Below are positions 7,734 to 16,524 of a stretch of 64,000 bases of DNA, piece after piece. Position 1 is the stretch's first letter. Each line of letters begins with the position of its first letter. The stretch comes from Kitasatospora xanthocidica (GTDB taxonomy: Bacteria > Actinomycetota > Actinomycetes > Streptomycetales > Streptomycetaceae), in the NCBI RefSeq assembly GCF_014656195.1, contig NZ_BNBY01000007.1, positions 124,001-188,000 on the forward strand. The letters are read 5' to 3'. A program made the translations under genes and the position numbers. The notes beneath the pieces are model-generated. The model had not been told where the DNA came from. It saw only the letters and a program-made list of their open reading frames with translations, and searched no databases.

Positions 7734-9005
7734 GTGGCTGTGCGCGAGGACACCGCGCTGGACGTGTCGCACGAGCCCGAACGGCACGGCCGACACGGCC
7801 GGCCACGCCCGTTCGGCGGCCGACTGCGACTGCCCACCATTCGTTTCTCCGGCGCCGCCATGGCGATGTCCACCGTCGTCGGCATCAGCATCGCCACCAC
7901 CCTCCTCCTCAACGAGCAGCAGGGGATCGGCCGTCGGGCCGGCGTGGCCCGGGTCGGCTCCACCCCGCCGCCCACCCCGGGCGCCACCGACCAGGCCGAG
8001 GCGGTCTCCGCCCAGACCCCCACCGCCACCCCGGCCTCCGGCGGGCCGTCCGCCGCCCGGCAGCCGGCCCACCCGTCCACGCACCCCGCGGTCCGCCCCA
8101 CCGGCGCGGCCCCGGTCGTGGCGACCCCGCCCGCCGACCGCTCGGCGCACCCGGGGGCCCCGGCCGGCGGGCTGACCGCCACCGGGCAGGACCCGCAGGC
8201 CTCCGGCACCCAGCTCACCGGCACGGAGCCGGGCGCACCGGCCACGGCGGGGCCCTCGCCCTCGCCGACCCCGCCCACCGGACAGCCCACCGGACAGCCC
8301 ACCGGGCAGCCGGGCGGACAGCCTGCCGGGCAGCCCGCCGCCGGCGAGTCCCCGCACGTGCCCGTCATCAAGCCCACCGCGCCCACCGCGCCGACGGCGC
8401 CCGCCCGCCCGGTGCCGCCGCCCGGCGGGGCCGCCCCCGGTCCCACCGCGCCCCCCGGGCCTTCCGGCCCCACCGCGCCCGACCCGAGCGCCGACCACGC
8501 CCTGGCCGGCGTCCCCCTGGTCACCCCGTTCGGCCGCGACGGCCTGCGGCACGAGCTCGGCCTCACCGTGAGCGAGCCGCTCACCGCGCTGCAGGCCGAA
8601 TTCCGGCTCGTCCCGGGCGATTCGGCCGCCGGTACCGGCACCGCCTGGACCGATCTGCCCGGCGCCGTGGTCACCGTCCAGCAGGAGCGCGGCACCCTGG
8701 TCTACCGCTTCACCACGCCGCCCGGCACCGACGTCCGGCCCGGCCGCTACACCTTCGGCGTGCGCGGCGCCCGCCCGGCCGCCGCCGACCCGTCCGCGGT
8801 CCGCAAGTCGGCGCCGACGGAGAGCTGGAGCGCCTCCGCCTTCGCCCTCTGCCACCCGCGCGCGGTGGCCGCGCTCGGCACCTTCGGCGCCGTCCCGCCG
8901 CCGCCCGCCGCGCCGCCGCAGGGCCCCGGCCTCCCGGGCGCCGCAGGTCAGGCCCCCAGTGCCCCCGGTGGCCCCGCCGCCCCACCGGTCACCGCGCCGC
9001 GCTGA
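7734..9005 (+). CDS. Membrane-anchored Pro/Thr-rich protein of unknown function
   Basis: The start is GTG at 7734 or 7740, just after GGAGGGG; a longer frame upstream lacks a ribosome site. The 423-residue product has a short basic cytoplasmic part and one transmembrane helix at about residues 42-62 (MAMSTVVGISIATTLLL). About 190 residues of Pro/Ala/Thr/Gly low complexity follow, including six GQP-type repeats near 8275-8340. A folded outer domain near residues 255-370 (LVTPFGRDGLRHELGLTV to GRYTFGVRGARP) precedes a second Pro-rich tail. Such a layout suggests a surface protein whose folded domain is held away from the membrane by a stalk. The ligand is unknown. Confidence 0.65.
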   Translation: MAVREDTALDVSHEPERHGRHGRPRPFGGRLRLPTIRFSGAAMAMSTVVGISIATTLLLNEQQGIGRRAGVARVGSTPPPTPGATDQAEAVSAQTPTATPASGGPSAARQPAHPSTHPAVRPTGAAPVVATPPADRSAHPGAPAGGLTATGQDPQASGTQLTGTEPGAPATAGPSPSPTPPTGQPTGQPTGQPGGQPAGQPAAGESPHVPVIKPTAPTAPTAPARPVPPPGGAAPGPTAPPGPSGPTAPDPSADHALAGVPLVTPFGRDGLRHELGLTVSEPLTALQAEFRLVPGDSAAGTGTAWTDLPGAVVTVQQERGTLVYRFTTPPGTDVRPGRYTFGVRGARPAAADPSAVRKSAPTESWSASAFALCHPRAVAALGTFGAVPPPPAAPPQGPGLPGAAGQAPSAPGGPAAPPVTAPR

Positions 9006-9204
9006 CGGCCGCGCCCGCCCCGCCCGCGCCACCGCCCGGGCGGCGGTCGGCTGTCACACGGTCCCAACCGTCCGACGATCCGACAGCTGACCTGCCCGGA
9101 CGGGCGCATCCCCGCACCCCCGTTCGTTACTGTGGGCAGCACCCGGCCGGGCGCCCCCAAACGGCCCCTGCCCGGGCCGCCGTTCCGCACCCGAGGAGGA
9201 GTCC

Positions 9205-10545
9205 GTGCCCACCGTCCTGACCCAAGGCGGCAACGCACCGCTGACCGCCGCGCGAGTGACCGTCGAGGTCACCGCGCCCAAGGCGCTGGACGTCTCCGGC
9301 CTGCTGCTGACCGATGCCGGAAAGGTGCGCTCGGACGACGACTTCGTCTTCTTCAACGCCCCGAACGGCCCCGGTGTCAGCCACCGCCCGGCCGCCGCCG
9401 GCTCCCCCGACGCGATCACCGTCGACACCCGGGCCGTCCCCGCGGACATCACCAAGATCGTGGTCACCGCCAGCCCCGCCGACCAGGTCTCCACCTTCGC
9501 CGGGACGGAGCCCACCGCCACCGTCCGCGACGCCGACACCGGCGAGGTCCTGGTCACCTTCACCCCGCCCCAGCTGGGCCTGGAGACCGCGCTCATCGTG
9601 GTCGAGGTCTACCTGCGCAACGGCGCCTGGAAGGTCCGCGCGGTCGGCCAGGGCTACGCCGACGGGCTCGCGGGCATCGCCACCGACTTCGGTGTCAGCG
9701 TCGACGACTCCCCGGCGCCGGCCGCCGCGGCCACCCCGGCCGCGCCCGTCGCCCCGCCCGCGCCCCCGGCCCCGGTGGCCGCGCCGGCCCCGGCCCCGGC
9801 CGACCGGACCCTCCAGCTGCCCACCCCGCCGGCCGACCCGTTCGACACCCCGCCCCCGCCGCCCGCCGCCCCGGTGGACCCGCGGATCGCCCTCGCCACC
9901 GGCTCCCACCCGCTGCCCCCGGTCCCGCCCGCGCCGCCCGCCGCGCCCCCGGCCCCCGCCGCGCCGGCCCGGATCACCCTGGACAAGGGCCGGGTCAGCC
10001 TGGTCAAGGGCAGCTCCGTCTCCCTGGTCAAGAACGGCCGCCCCTTCCTCTCCTCCGTCCGGATGGCCCTCGGCTGGGAGCCCGCCGCCCGCGGCCGCAG
10101 CGTCGACCTGGACGCCTCCTGCCTGGCCTTCGACGCCCGCCACAAGCGGCTGGAGACGGCCTGGTTCATGAAGCTGAACATCTTCAACGGCGCCATCGCC
10201 CACTCCGGCGACAACCTCACCGGCGGAGGCGACGGTGACGACGAGCTGATCACCGTCCACCTGGAGGGCCTGCCTGCCGAGGTCCACGGCCTGGTCTTCG
10301 TCGTCAACTCCTTCTCCGGCCAGAAGTTCACCGACGTGAAGAACGCCTACTGCCGCCTGCTGGACGCCGCCACCAACGAGGAGCTCGTCCGCTTCGACCT
10401 CACCCACTCCGAGGCCCGCACCGGCGTGGTGATGTGCAAGCTGGTCCGCCGCCCGGGCGGCGAGTGGGAGATGACGGCGCTCGGCGAGTACGTCGACGGC
10501 AAGACCGCCCGCGCGATGATCGAGCCCGCCGCCGCGCTGCTCTGA
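9205..10545 (+). CDS. Double TerD-domain protein
   Basis: The GTG at 9205 follows GAGGAGGAG. The 446-residue protein has a TerD-like N-terminal half (DVSGLLLTDAGKVRSDDDFVFFNAPNGPGVSH, residues 30-66). A flexible Pro/Ala linker spans about residues 172-250. The second TerD domain (RVSLVKGSSVSLVKNG; LGWEPAARGRSVDLDASCLAFD; GDNLTGGGDGDDELITVHL) fills residues 250-445. The aspartate-rich loops of both copies resemble the calcium sites of TerD. TerD proteins belong to tellurite/chemical-stress modules and in Streptomyces affect differentiation. No TerC or other ter genes are adjacent. Confidence 0.85.
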   Translation: MPTVLTQGGNAPLTAARVTVEVTAPKALDVSGLLLTDAGKVRSDDDFVFFNAPNGPGVSHRPAAAGSPDAITVDTRAVPADITKIVVTASPADQVSTFAGTEPTATVRDADTGEVLVTFTPPQLGLETALIVVEVYLRNGAWKVRAVGQGYADGLAGIATDFGVSVDDSPAPAAAATPAAPVAPPAPPAPVAAPAPAPADRTLQLPTPPADPFDTPPPPPAAPVDPRIALATGSHPLPPVPPAPPAAPPAPAAPARITLDKGRVSLVKGSSVSLVKNGRPFLSSVRMALGWEPAARGRSVDLDASCLAFDARHKRLETAWFMKLNIFNGAIAHSGDNLTGGGDGDDELITVHLEGLPAEVHGLVFVVNSFSGQKFTDVKNAYCRLLDAATNEELVRFDLTHSEARTGVVMCKLVRRPGGEWEMTALGEYVDGKTARAMIEPAAALL

Positions 10546-10575
10546 CCCACCGCGCCGTCACGCCCACGGCCGCGA

Positions 10576-10639
10576 ATTCACCCTCCTGAGGCATCAAGTC
10601 GTTTACGGACCGACTCGATTGACTCTCAGGGGGGTGAAT
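10576..10639. promoter_or_regulatory. Long inverted repeat between the terD-like gene and the GDSL hydrolase gene
   Basis: ATTCACCCTCCTGAG (10576-10590) pairs with CTCAGGGGGGTGAAT (10625-10639) with one mismatch. An inner stem AGTCG/CGACT (10597-10601 with 10611-10615) is nested inside. The structure ends 33 bases before the hydrolase start, so it could be an operator, a 5' leader hairpin or the terminator of the upstream gene. Confidence 0.5.
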
Positions 10640-10672
10640 CGCACTCTCCCCCGCACCCGCTGAGGAGAGACC

Positions 10673-11638
10673 GTGCCACGCTTCCTGTCCCGCCTCGCCG
10701 TCGCCGGCACCGCCGCCGTCCTCGCCACCACGCTGACCACCCCCACCACCGTCCAGGCCGCCGCCAAGCCGGCCGAACGCACCCGGGCGCTGTCCTGGGT
10801 GGCCATGGGCGACTCCTTCACCGCCGGCGTCATCGAGGCCACCGGCGCCGAGACCGAGCCCCGCGACGGCTGCGCCCGGACCGTCGAGTCCTACCCCGAG
10901 ATCATCCGCCGCGACCTCGGCGCCCTGACCGACCTGCGCAACGTCAGCTGCAGCGGCGCCACTACCGAGAACGTCCGCACCGCCAAGCTCTCCCCGCTCG
11001 GCCGCCCGCTCCCGCCGCTCGGCACCGACCCGAACGCCCCCTACCCGCCCGTCCCGCCGCAGATCGACTCCGCCGGCCCGGACACCGACCTGATCACCGT
11101 CGGCATCGGCGGCAACGACCTCGGCTTCGCCGGGATCCTCAAGGACTGCGTCGAACTCGGCGCCACCCACCTCGGCCAGGGCACCCCCTGCAAGGACCGG
11201 TACGACGCCGTCCTGCCCGACCGCCTCGCCGGGCTGAGCGCCGCCTACGGCACCATGCTGACCGAGCTGCACGCCAAGGCCCCGTCCGCCAAGGTGATCA
11301 CCGTCGGCTACCCGCACCTCGTCCCCGAGGACGCCGACCTCTGCACGTACGGCGACCTGCTGCAGTTCGCCACCGTCAGCACCGGCGACCTCGCCTGGGC
11401 CCGGACGGCGATCCTGGAGCCGCTCAACGCGGTCGTCGCGCGGAGCAGCGCCGACCACGGGGACACCTTCGTCGACCTCTACCCCGCCAGCGCCGGCCAC
11501 AGCGTCTGCGACGCCGACCGCTGGGTCGACGGCGTGCTGAGCACCATCCTCCCGCTGACGTACGGACTGGTGCACCCGAACGCCCGGGGCCAGGCCGGCG
11601 CCGCCGCCGTGGTCGAGCACGCCGTCCGCGGCGGCTGA
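10673..11638 (+). CDS. Secreted SGNH/GDSL-family esterase or lipase
   Basis: This 321-residue protein begins with a Sec signal peptide (RFLSRLAVAGTAAVLATTL, cleavage likely after VQA near residue 30). The catalytic block I is AMGDSFTAG with nucleophile Ser48. Block II is NVSCSGATTENV, block III is GIGGNDLGFAGI, and the catalytic Asp/His pair lies in LVHPNARGQ near the C-terminus. Five or six cysteines suggest the disulfide-bonded streptomycete secreted lipase type. It should hydrolyse ester bonds of lipids or small esters outside the cell. The GTG start has AGGAGA upstream. Confidence 0.85.
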   Translation: MPRFLSRLAVAGTAAVLATTLTTPTTVQAAAKPAERTRALSWVAMGDSFTAGVIEATGAETEPRDGCARTVESYPEIIRRDLGALTDLRNVSCSGATTENVRTAKLSPLGRPLPPLGTDPNAPYPPVPPQIDSAGPDTDLITVGIGGNDLGFAGILKDCVELGATHLGQGTPCKDRYDAVLPDRLAGLSAAYGTMLTELHAKAPSAKVITVGYPHLVPEDADLCTYGDLLQFATVSTGDLAWARTAILEPLNAVVARSSADHGDTFVDLYPASAGHSVCDADRWVDGVLSTILPLTYGLVHPNARGQAGAAAVVEHAVRGG

Positions 11639-11686
11639 GCCGAAAACCGGTGGCCGCGCGGCCCGCGCCCGGGGCATCCTGACCGG

Positions 11687-12175
11687 ATGATCATCCGCGA
11701 AGCCACCCCCGAGGACTGGCCGGCCATCTGGCCGTTCTTCCAGGCCGTCGTCGCCGCCGGCGAGACCTTCCCCTACCCGCTCGACATGTCCTTCGAGCTC
11801 GGCCGGGAATGGTGGATGAAGACCGCCCCCGACCGCACCGTTGTCGCGGTGGACGAGGACGGGCGGATCGTCGGCAGCGCCACCATGAACCGCAACCGCC
11901 CGGGCAACGGCTCGCACGTCGCCAGCGCCAGCTACATGGTCGACCCGGCCCACCACGGCAAGGGCATCGGGCGGGCCCTGGTCGAGCACACCCTCGACTG
12001 GGCCCGCGGGGCGGGCTTCCGCGCCATGCAGTTCAACGCGGTCGTCGCCAACAACCACCGCGCCGTGAAGCTCTACGAGTCGCTCGGCTTCGAGGTCGTC
12101 GGCACCGTCCCCGAGGCCTTCCTGCACCCGGTCGACGGCTACGTCGGCCTGCACGTCATGTACCGGGCCCTGTAA
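11687..12175 (+). CDS. GNAT-family N-acetyltransferase
   Basis: The 162-residue protein covers a complete GNAT fold. It starts MIIREATPEDWPAIWPFFQ, has the strand-4 segment HVASASYMVDPAHHGKGIGRALVEHTL with the acetyl-CoA pyrophosphate loop (H-x-G-K-G-I-G), and ends with FNAVVANNHRAVKLYESLGFEVVG. The acceptor is unknown. It starts 49 bases after the hydrolase gene and runs convergently, only 10 bases apart, into the RraA-like gene. Confidence 0.85.
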   Translation: MIIREATPEDWPAIWPFFQAVVAAGETFPYPLDMSFELGREWWMKTAPDRTVVAVDEDGRIVGSATMNRNRPGNGSHVASASYMVDPAHHGKGIGRALVEHTLDWARGAGFRAMQFNAVVANNHRAVKLYESLGFEVVGTVPEAFLHPVDGYVGLHVMYRAL

Positions 12176-12185
12176 CCGCGGGGGT

Positions 12186-12878
12186 CTACTCCTCGATCGC
12201 CCCGCCGACCCGCCGCAGGTGCTGCCGGAAGCTGTACGCCGGGTCGGCGGCGCGGCGCTCCAGGTAGTCGTCGAAGGCGGTCTGCCGGCGCAGCGTGTCC
12301 CCGGCGGCGATCCGCCCGGCCTGGGCGCGCTCGGTCCGGGCGATCGCGCCCGCCGTCTCCAGCACCTCCTCGACCCGGTCGGCCGGCACGAACAGCACCC
12401 CGTCCGGGTCGGCGAACACCACGTCCTCGGCGGTCACCGCGTGCGGCCCGACCCGCGCCGACAGCAGCGCCTCCGGCTCCCGCTCGTCCAGCCGCACCGG
12501 CCCGAGCGGCAGCGCGCCGTAGCTGAACACCGGCAGCCCGATCTCCACCAGCTCGGGGGTGTCCCGGTGCAGCCCCCACACCACGATCCCGGCCACCCCG
12601 GCGGCCCGCGCCTCCAGCACCGCGAGGTCCCCGATGCAGGCCTCGTCCGTCCGCCCGCCGTTGTCGATCACCAGCACGTCCCCGTCCCGGGCGGCCCCGT
12701 ACGCCTCCAGGAACACGTCCACGCTCCCGTAGTGCCGCACCGGCAGCACCCGCCCCGCCACCCGGCCCCCGCCGACCACCCCGGCCACCCCCACCGGCGC
12801 CACCCGCACCCCCACCCCGACCCGCACACACGCATCCGCCACCAACGGCGTCGACAACCCCTCGAACCCCTTCAGCAT
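12186..12878 (-). CDS. RraA-like protein (HMG/CHA aldolase fold)
   Basis: The ATG at 12878 follows GGAGGAG with six-base spacing, giving 230 residues. The RraA/MenG-like fold is shown by the N-terminus STPLVADACVRVGVGVRVAP, the central GDVLVIDNGGRTDEACIGDLAVLEARAAGVAGIVVWGLHRD and the following LVEIGLPVFSYG. The metal- and substrate-binding Arg-Asp pair lies in GLHRD. Homologues include 4-hydroxy-4-methyl-2-oxoglutarate/oxaloacetate aldolases and the RNase E inhibitor RraA. The aldolase-type role is more plausible here, but the substrate is not predictable from context. Confidence 0.75.
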   Translation of the reverse strand: MLKGFEGLSTPLVADACVRVGVGVRVAPVGVAGVVGGGRVAGRVLPVRHYGSVDVFLEAYGAARDGDVLVIDNGGRTDEACIGDLAVLEARAAGVAGIVVWGLHRDTPELVEIGLPVFSYGALPLGPVRLDEREPEALLSARVGPHAVTAEDVVFADPDGVLFVPADRVEEVLETAGAIARTERAQAGRIAAGDTLRRQTAFDDYLERRAADPAYSFRQHLRRVGGAIEE

Positions 12879-13034
12879 CCCCAACTCCTCCGAGTAAAAG
12901 CCCAGTTGACCAGCACCGGATCCTATGCCAGGCCCCGAACTCACACCATCGAGTGGCGATCGCCTATCCACCATCCGTCGGACAACCGGCACACCTAACC
13001 TGTCGGCGAGTCACTGAAGGGAGTTCAGGCGAGC

Positions 13035-13589
13035 ATGACGGACAGCGAGATCCTCCTGGAGCTTTTCCTGGAGCTGGAGATGCCGGAGGGTCTTCGGGCC
13101 CAGCTCGTGAACGGCGACATCATCGTCGAGCCTCCCCCTGACGGACACCACGAGCACATCCTCAGCCACCTGATCGACCAGATGCACGGCGAAGCCGCCG
13201 CCGAGATGCAGGTGTCCGGCCACAAAGGCCTCCGCCTCCCTGGGGGCGGAGGCCACCCGCCCGACCATGTCATCCCCGACCTCACCGTCGTACCCGAGGT
13301 GCTCCGCCTCTTCTGTGGCGCCCCTCCCTGGATGGAGCCGGACGGCGTCGCCATGGTCGCCGAAGTCACGTCCTGCAAGCCCGACCAGGACCGCATCGCC
13401 AAGCGGCACTGCTACGCCCGGGCCGGCATCCCGCTCTATCTCCTCATCGACCGCGAGAGGTCGCAGGTGAGCCTCTTCGGCCAGCCTCACCGCGAGGAGT
13501 ACACCGAGGTGCACCTGGCCGCCTTCGGCGAGCCACTCACCCTCCCCGCGCCCTTCGAGTTCGAGCTCGACACCAAGCCCTTCCTCTAG
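13035..13589 (+). CDS. Uma2-family (DUF820) PD-(D/E)xK nuclease-like protein
   Basis: The 184-residue protein has the Uma2 pattern: a GDIIVEPPPDGHHEHIL start, PDHVIPDLTVVPE carrying the metal-binding Asp, and VAMVAEVTSCKPDQDRIAKRHCYARAGIPLYLLID. That last stretch contains the E-x-T/S strand and the later Asp-Lys pair. These restriction-endonuclease-like proteins are abundant in streptomycetes and cyanobacteria, and their biological role is unclear. The ATG lies behind a modest GAAGGGAG site. A bidirectional terminator follows the stop. Confidence 0.8.
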   Translation: MTDSEILLELFLELEMPEGLRAQLVNGDIIVEPPPDGHHEHILSHLIDQMHGEAAAEMQVSGHKGLRLPGGGGHPPDHVIPDLTVVPEVLRLFCGAPPWMEPDGVAMVAEVTSCKPDQDRIAKRHCYARAGIPLYLLIDRERSQVSLFGQPHREEYTEVHLAAFGEPLTLPAPFEFELDTKPFL

Positions 13590-13599
13590 GAAACGCGAA

Positions 13600-13640
13600 A
13601 CGGCTCGCACCCCCTCCCACACAGGGGGTACGAGCCGTTC
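13600..13640. terminator. Bidirectional intrinsic terminator between Uma2 gene and putA
   Basis: Arms 13600-13616 and 13624-13640 form a 17-bp stem (AACGGCTCG...AGGGGGT) with one mismatch and a seven-base loop. It lies between the convergent ends of the two genes. Confidence 0.8.
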
Positions 13641-13656
13641 CTCCGAACCGGCGGCG

Positions 13657-14586
13657 TCAGCCGCGGGTGGCCATGGCGCGCAGGAAGAAGGTCAGGTTGG
13701 CCGGGCGCTCGGCGAGGCGGCGCATGAAGTAGCCGTACCACTCCTGGCCGTACGGGAGGTAGACCCGCATGGTGTTGCCCTCGCCGGCGAGGCGCAGCTG
13801 CTCCTCCGGGCGGATGCCGAACAGCATCTGGTACTCGAAGGAGTCCCGCTTGCGGCCGTTCCACTGGGCCAGCTGGCCGGCGATCTTGATCATGTTGGGG
13901 TCGTGCGAGGCGATCATCGGGTAGCCCTCGCCGGCCATCAGGATCTTCAGCGCGCGGACGTACGCGAGGTCGACCTCGTGCTTGCCCTGGAAGGCGACCG
14001 ACTCGGGCTCCTTGTAGGCGCCCTTGCACAGGCGCACGCGGGAGCCGGGGCCGGAGAACTCGCGGCAGTCGGCCTCGGTGCGGCGCAGGTAGGCCTGCAG
14101 CACGACGCCGAGCCAGGGGTAGTCCGCCCGCAGCTCGCGCGCGATGGCGAGGGTGGAGTCGGTGGTGGTGTGGTCCTCCATGTCGAGGGTCACCGTGGTG
14201 CCCGCGTCGGCGGCGGCCTCGCAGATGCGGCGGGCGTTCTCCAGCGCGATCTTCTCGCCGTCCACCGGGAGGAACTGGCCGACGGCCGACAGCTTGACCG
14301 AGACCTCGGCGCCGGCCGCCAGGCCGGTCTCCTTGAGGGCCTTGAGCAGGTGCTCGTAGGCCTCGGCGGTGCCGGCGGCCTGGGCGGCGTCCTGGGTGTC
14401 CTCGCCGAGGTGGTCCAGGGTGACCTTCCGGCCGGTGGCGACCAGGTCGTCGCAGGCGGTGACCGCGTCGTCGAGGGCCTCGCCCGCGACGAAGCGCTCG
14501 ACTATCGCGTGGGTCGGGGGGAACTTCTCGACCACGGTGCGGACCTGCGGGGACCGGGAGGCCGCGAGAAGGGCGGAACGGAGCAT
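13657..14586 (-). CDS. putA: Proline dehydrogenase
   Basis: This 309-residue monofunctional enzyme oxidises L-proline to delta-1-pyrroline-5-carboxylate using FAD. The TIM-barrel motifs are clear: KVTLDHLGEDTQD, EVSVKLSAVG, TTVTLDMEDHTTTD, LGVVLQAYLRRTEADC, RLCKGAYKEP and the C-terminal MRVYLPYGQEWYGYFMRRLAERP. The last matches the substrate-closing helix with its Tyr and double Arg. The ATG at 14586 is preceded by AGGAG; a longer frame has no better start. It follows pruA on the same strand with a 159-base gap, so the two catabolic genes are probably co-transcribed. Confidence 0.93.
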   Translation of the reverse strand: MLRSALLAASRSPQVRTVVEKFPPTHAIVERFVAGEALDDAVTACDDLVATGRKVTLDHLGEDTQDAAQAAGTAEAYEHLLKALKETGLAAGAEVSVKLSAVGQFLPVDGEKIALENARRICEAAADAGTTVTLDMEDHTTTDSTLAIARELRADYPWLGVVLQAYLRRTEADCREFSGPGSRVRLCKGAYKEPESVAFQGKHEVDLAYVRALKILMAGEGYPMIASHDPNMIKIAGQLAQWNGRKRDSFEYQMLFGIRPEEQLRLAGEGNTMRVYLPYGQEWYGYFMRRLAERPANLTFFLRAMATRG

Positions 14587-14745
14587 CGTGACTCCTGGAG
14601 CTGGTGTTTCCAAGGGTGGCAGAAAGGCGCCGGGGCGGCGGTACGGGGGTTGCCCGCCGCCCCGGCGGGGGCGACGCCCGGCTGCGGGGCCGGGCGTCGC
14701 GGGTGACCGTTGGCTACGGAACGAGCCGGAGGGTCAGGGGGCTGG

Positions 14746-16374
14746 TCAGCCCATGTGCGGGTAGCGGTAGTCCGTCGGCGGGACGAAGGTCTCCTTGACC
14801 GAGCGGGTCGAGGTCCACCGCGTGAGGTTCTGCTTGGCGCCGGCCTTGTCGTTGGTGCCGGAGGCCCGGCCGCCGCCGAAGGGCTGCTGGCCGACGACGG
14901 CGCCGGTCGGCTTGTCGTTGATGTAGAAGTTTCCGGCGGCGAAGCGCAGCTTGTGCATCGCGTCCTGGGCCGCGGCGCGGTCCTGGGCGATGATCGCGCC
15001 GGTCAGGCCGTAGGCCGACGCCGACTCCATCTGGGTCAGCATCTCGTCGTACTTCTCGTCCTCGTAGACGTACACGGCGAGGATCGGGCCGAAGTACTCG
15101 TCCTTGAAGTACTCGCTGGCCGGGTCCTGGCAGACCAGGACGGTCGGGCGGACGAAGTAGCCGACCGAGTCGTCGTAGGTGCCGCCGGCGAGGACCTCCA
15201 CGGAGGAGTCGGCCTGGGCGCGGTCGATGGCGGCCTTGTTCTTGGCGAAGGCGCGCTCATCGATGACGGCCGACATGAAGTTGGACAGGTCGCTGACGTC
15301 GCCCATGGTGAGGCCGTCGACCTCGGCGGCGAACTCGTCCTTGAGCCCGGCCCACAGCGAGGCGGGGACGTAGGCGCGGGAGAGCGCCGAGCACTTCTGG
15401 CCCTGGAACTCGAAGGCGCCGCGGGTCATCGCGGTCTTGAGGACCTTCGGGTCGGCCGACGGGTGGGCGACCAGGAAGTCCTTGCCGCCGGTCTCGCCGA
15501 CGATCCGCGGGTAGGTGCGGTAGCCGGCGATGTTGTTGCCGACCTCGCGCCACAGGTGCTGGAAGGTGGCGGTGGAGCCGGTGAAGTGGATGCCGGCCAG
15601 CGCCGGGTGCTTCAGCGCGACCTCGGAGACGGCCAGGCCGTCGCCGGTCACCATGTTGATGACGCCCTTGGGGAGGCCGGCCTCCTCCAGCAGCTGCATC
15701 AGCAGGTGCGCGGAGAACTGCTGGGTCGGGGACGGCTTCCACAGCACCACGTTGCCCATCAGCGCGGGCGCGGTCGGCAGGTTGCCGGCGATCGCGGTGA
15801 AGTTGAACGGGGTGATGGCGTAGACGAAGCCCTCGAGCGGGCGGTGGTCGCTGCGGTTCCACACGCCGTCCGAGGAGATCGGCTGCTCGGCCATGATCTG
15901 GCGGGCGAAGTGCACGTTGAAGCGCAGGAAGTCGACCAGCTCGCAGGGGGTGTCGATCTCGGCCTGCTGGGCGGTCTTGGACTGGCCGAGCATGGTGGCG
16001 GCGGCCAGGGTCTCGCGCCAGGGGCCGGCCAGCAGGTCGGCGGCCTTGAGGAAGATCGCGGCGCGGGAGTCGAAGGAGAGCGCCTGCCAGGCCGGGGCCG
16101 CGGCCAGGGCAGTGTCGATGGCGTCCTGCGCGTCGGCCTGGGTGGCGTTGCGCAGGGTGCCGAGCCTCGCCGCGTGGTTGTGCGGCTGGACGACGTGGAT
16201 CTCGGTGCCGCCGCCCATCCGGCGCTCACCGTTGATCGTCATGGTCAGCTGGACCGGCTCCTGGCCGCCCAGCTCCTTCAGCTTGGCCTCCAGACGGGCC
16301 CGTTCCGGGCTCCCGGGGGCGTAGCTGTGGACCGGCTCGTTCACCGGCGCGGGGACCTGGGTCACAGCATCCAT
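14746..16374 (-). CDS. pruA: L-glutamate gamma-semialdehyde (P5C) dehydrogenase
   Basis: The 542-residue protein is a full-length P5C dehydrogenase that oxidises glutamate semialdehyde to glutamate with NAD+. Visible ALDH motifs include GFVYAITPFNFTAIAGNLP, ALMGNVVLWKPSPTQ, IHFTGSTATF, the catalytic Glu in VGETGGKDF and the catalytic Cys in EFQGQKCSALSRAYVP. The C-terminal substrate loop reads NFYINDKPTGAVVGQQPFGGGRASGTNDKAG. The ATG at 16374 opens MDAVTQVPAPVNEPVH. It is upstream of putA in the proline-catabolism operon. The PucR-type regulator that is probably its activator lies 2.1 kb upstream, divergently. Confidence 0.95.
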   Translation of the reverse strand: MDAVTQVPAPVNEPVHSYAPGSPERARLEAKLKELGGQEPVQLTMTINGERRMGGGTEIHVVQPHNHAARLGTLRNATQADAQDAIDTALAAAPAWQALSFDSRAAIFLKAADLLAGPWRETLAAATMLGQSKTAQQAEIDTPCELVDFLRFNVHFARQIMAEQPISSDGVWNRSDHRPLEGFVYAITPFNFTAIAGNLPTAPALMGNVVLWKPSPTQQFSAHLLMQLLEEAGLPKGVINMVTGDGLAVSEVALKHPALAGIHFTGSTATFQHLWREVGNNIAGYRTYPRIVGETGGKDFLVAHPSADPKVLKTAMTRGAFEFQGQKCSALSRAYVPASLWAGLKDEFAAEVDGLTMGDVSDLSNFMSAVIDERAFAKNKAAIDRAQADSSVEVLAGGTYDDSVGYFVRPTVLVCQDPASEYFKDEYFGPILAVYVYEDEKYDEMLTQMESASAYGLTGAIIAQDRAAAQDAMHKLRFAAGNFYINDKPTGAVVGQQPFGGGRASGTNDKAGAKQNLTRWTSTRSVKETFVPPTDYRYPHMG

Positions 16375-16480
16375 GAAGCGCACGCTCTCCTTCGTTCGGT
16401 GCGGGGAAGGCCTGCGCGGGTCGCACGCGGGCCACAGCACGAACGCTATTCCTGGCTACCGGGCCACTTGATTGGCCGGG

Positions 16481-16510
16481 CGGCTAAATTCCCCCGTACG
16501 GCGTTGTCCG
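16481..16510 (+). repeat. 30-bp repeat, copy A (pruA side)
   Basis: CGGCTAAATT-CCCCCGTACG-GCGTTGTCCG matches 18482-18511 at 25 of 30 positions in the same orientation, with the last 13 bases identical. It lies 107-136 bases upstream of pruA. It is probably a regulatory site of the ancestral pruA-pucR intergenic region. Confidence 0.75.
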
Positions 16511-16524
16511 GGACGACTAAGGGG

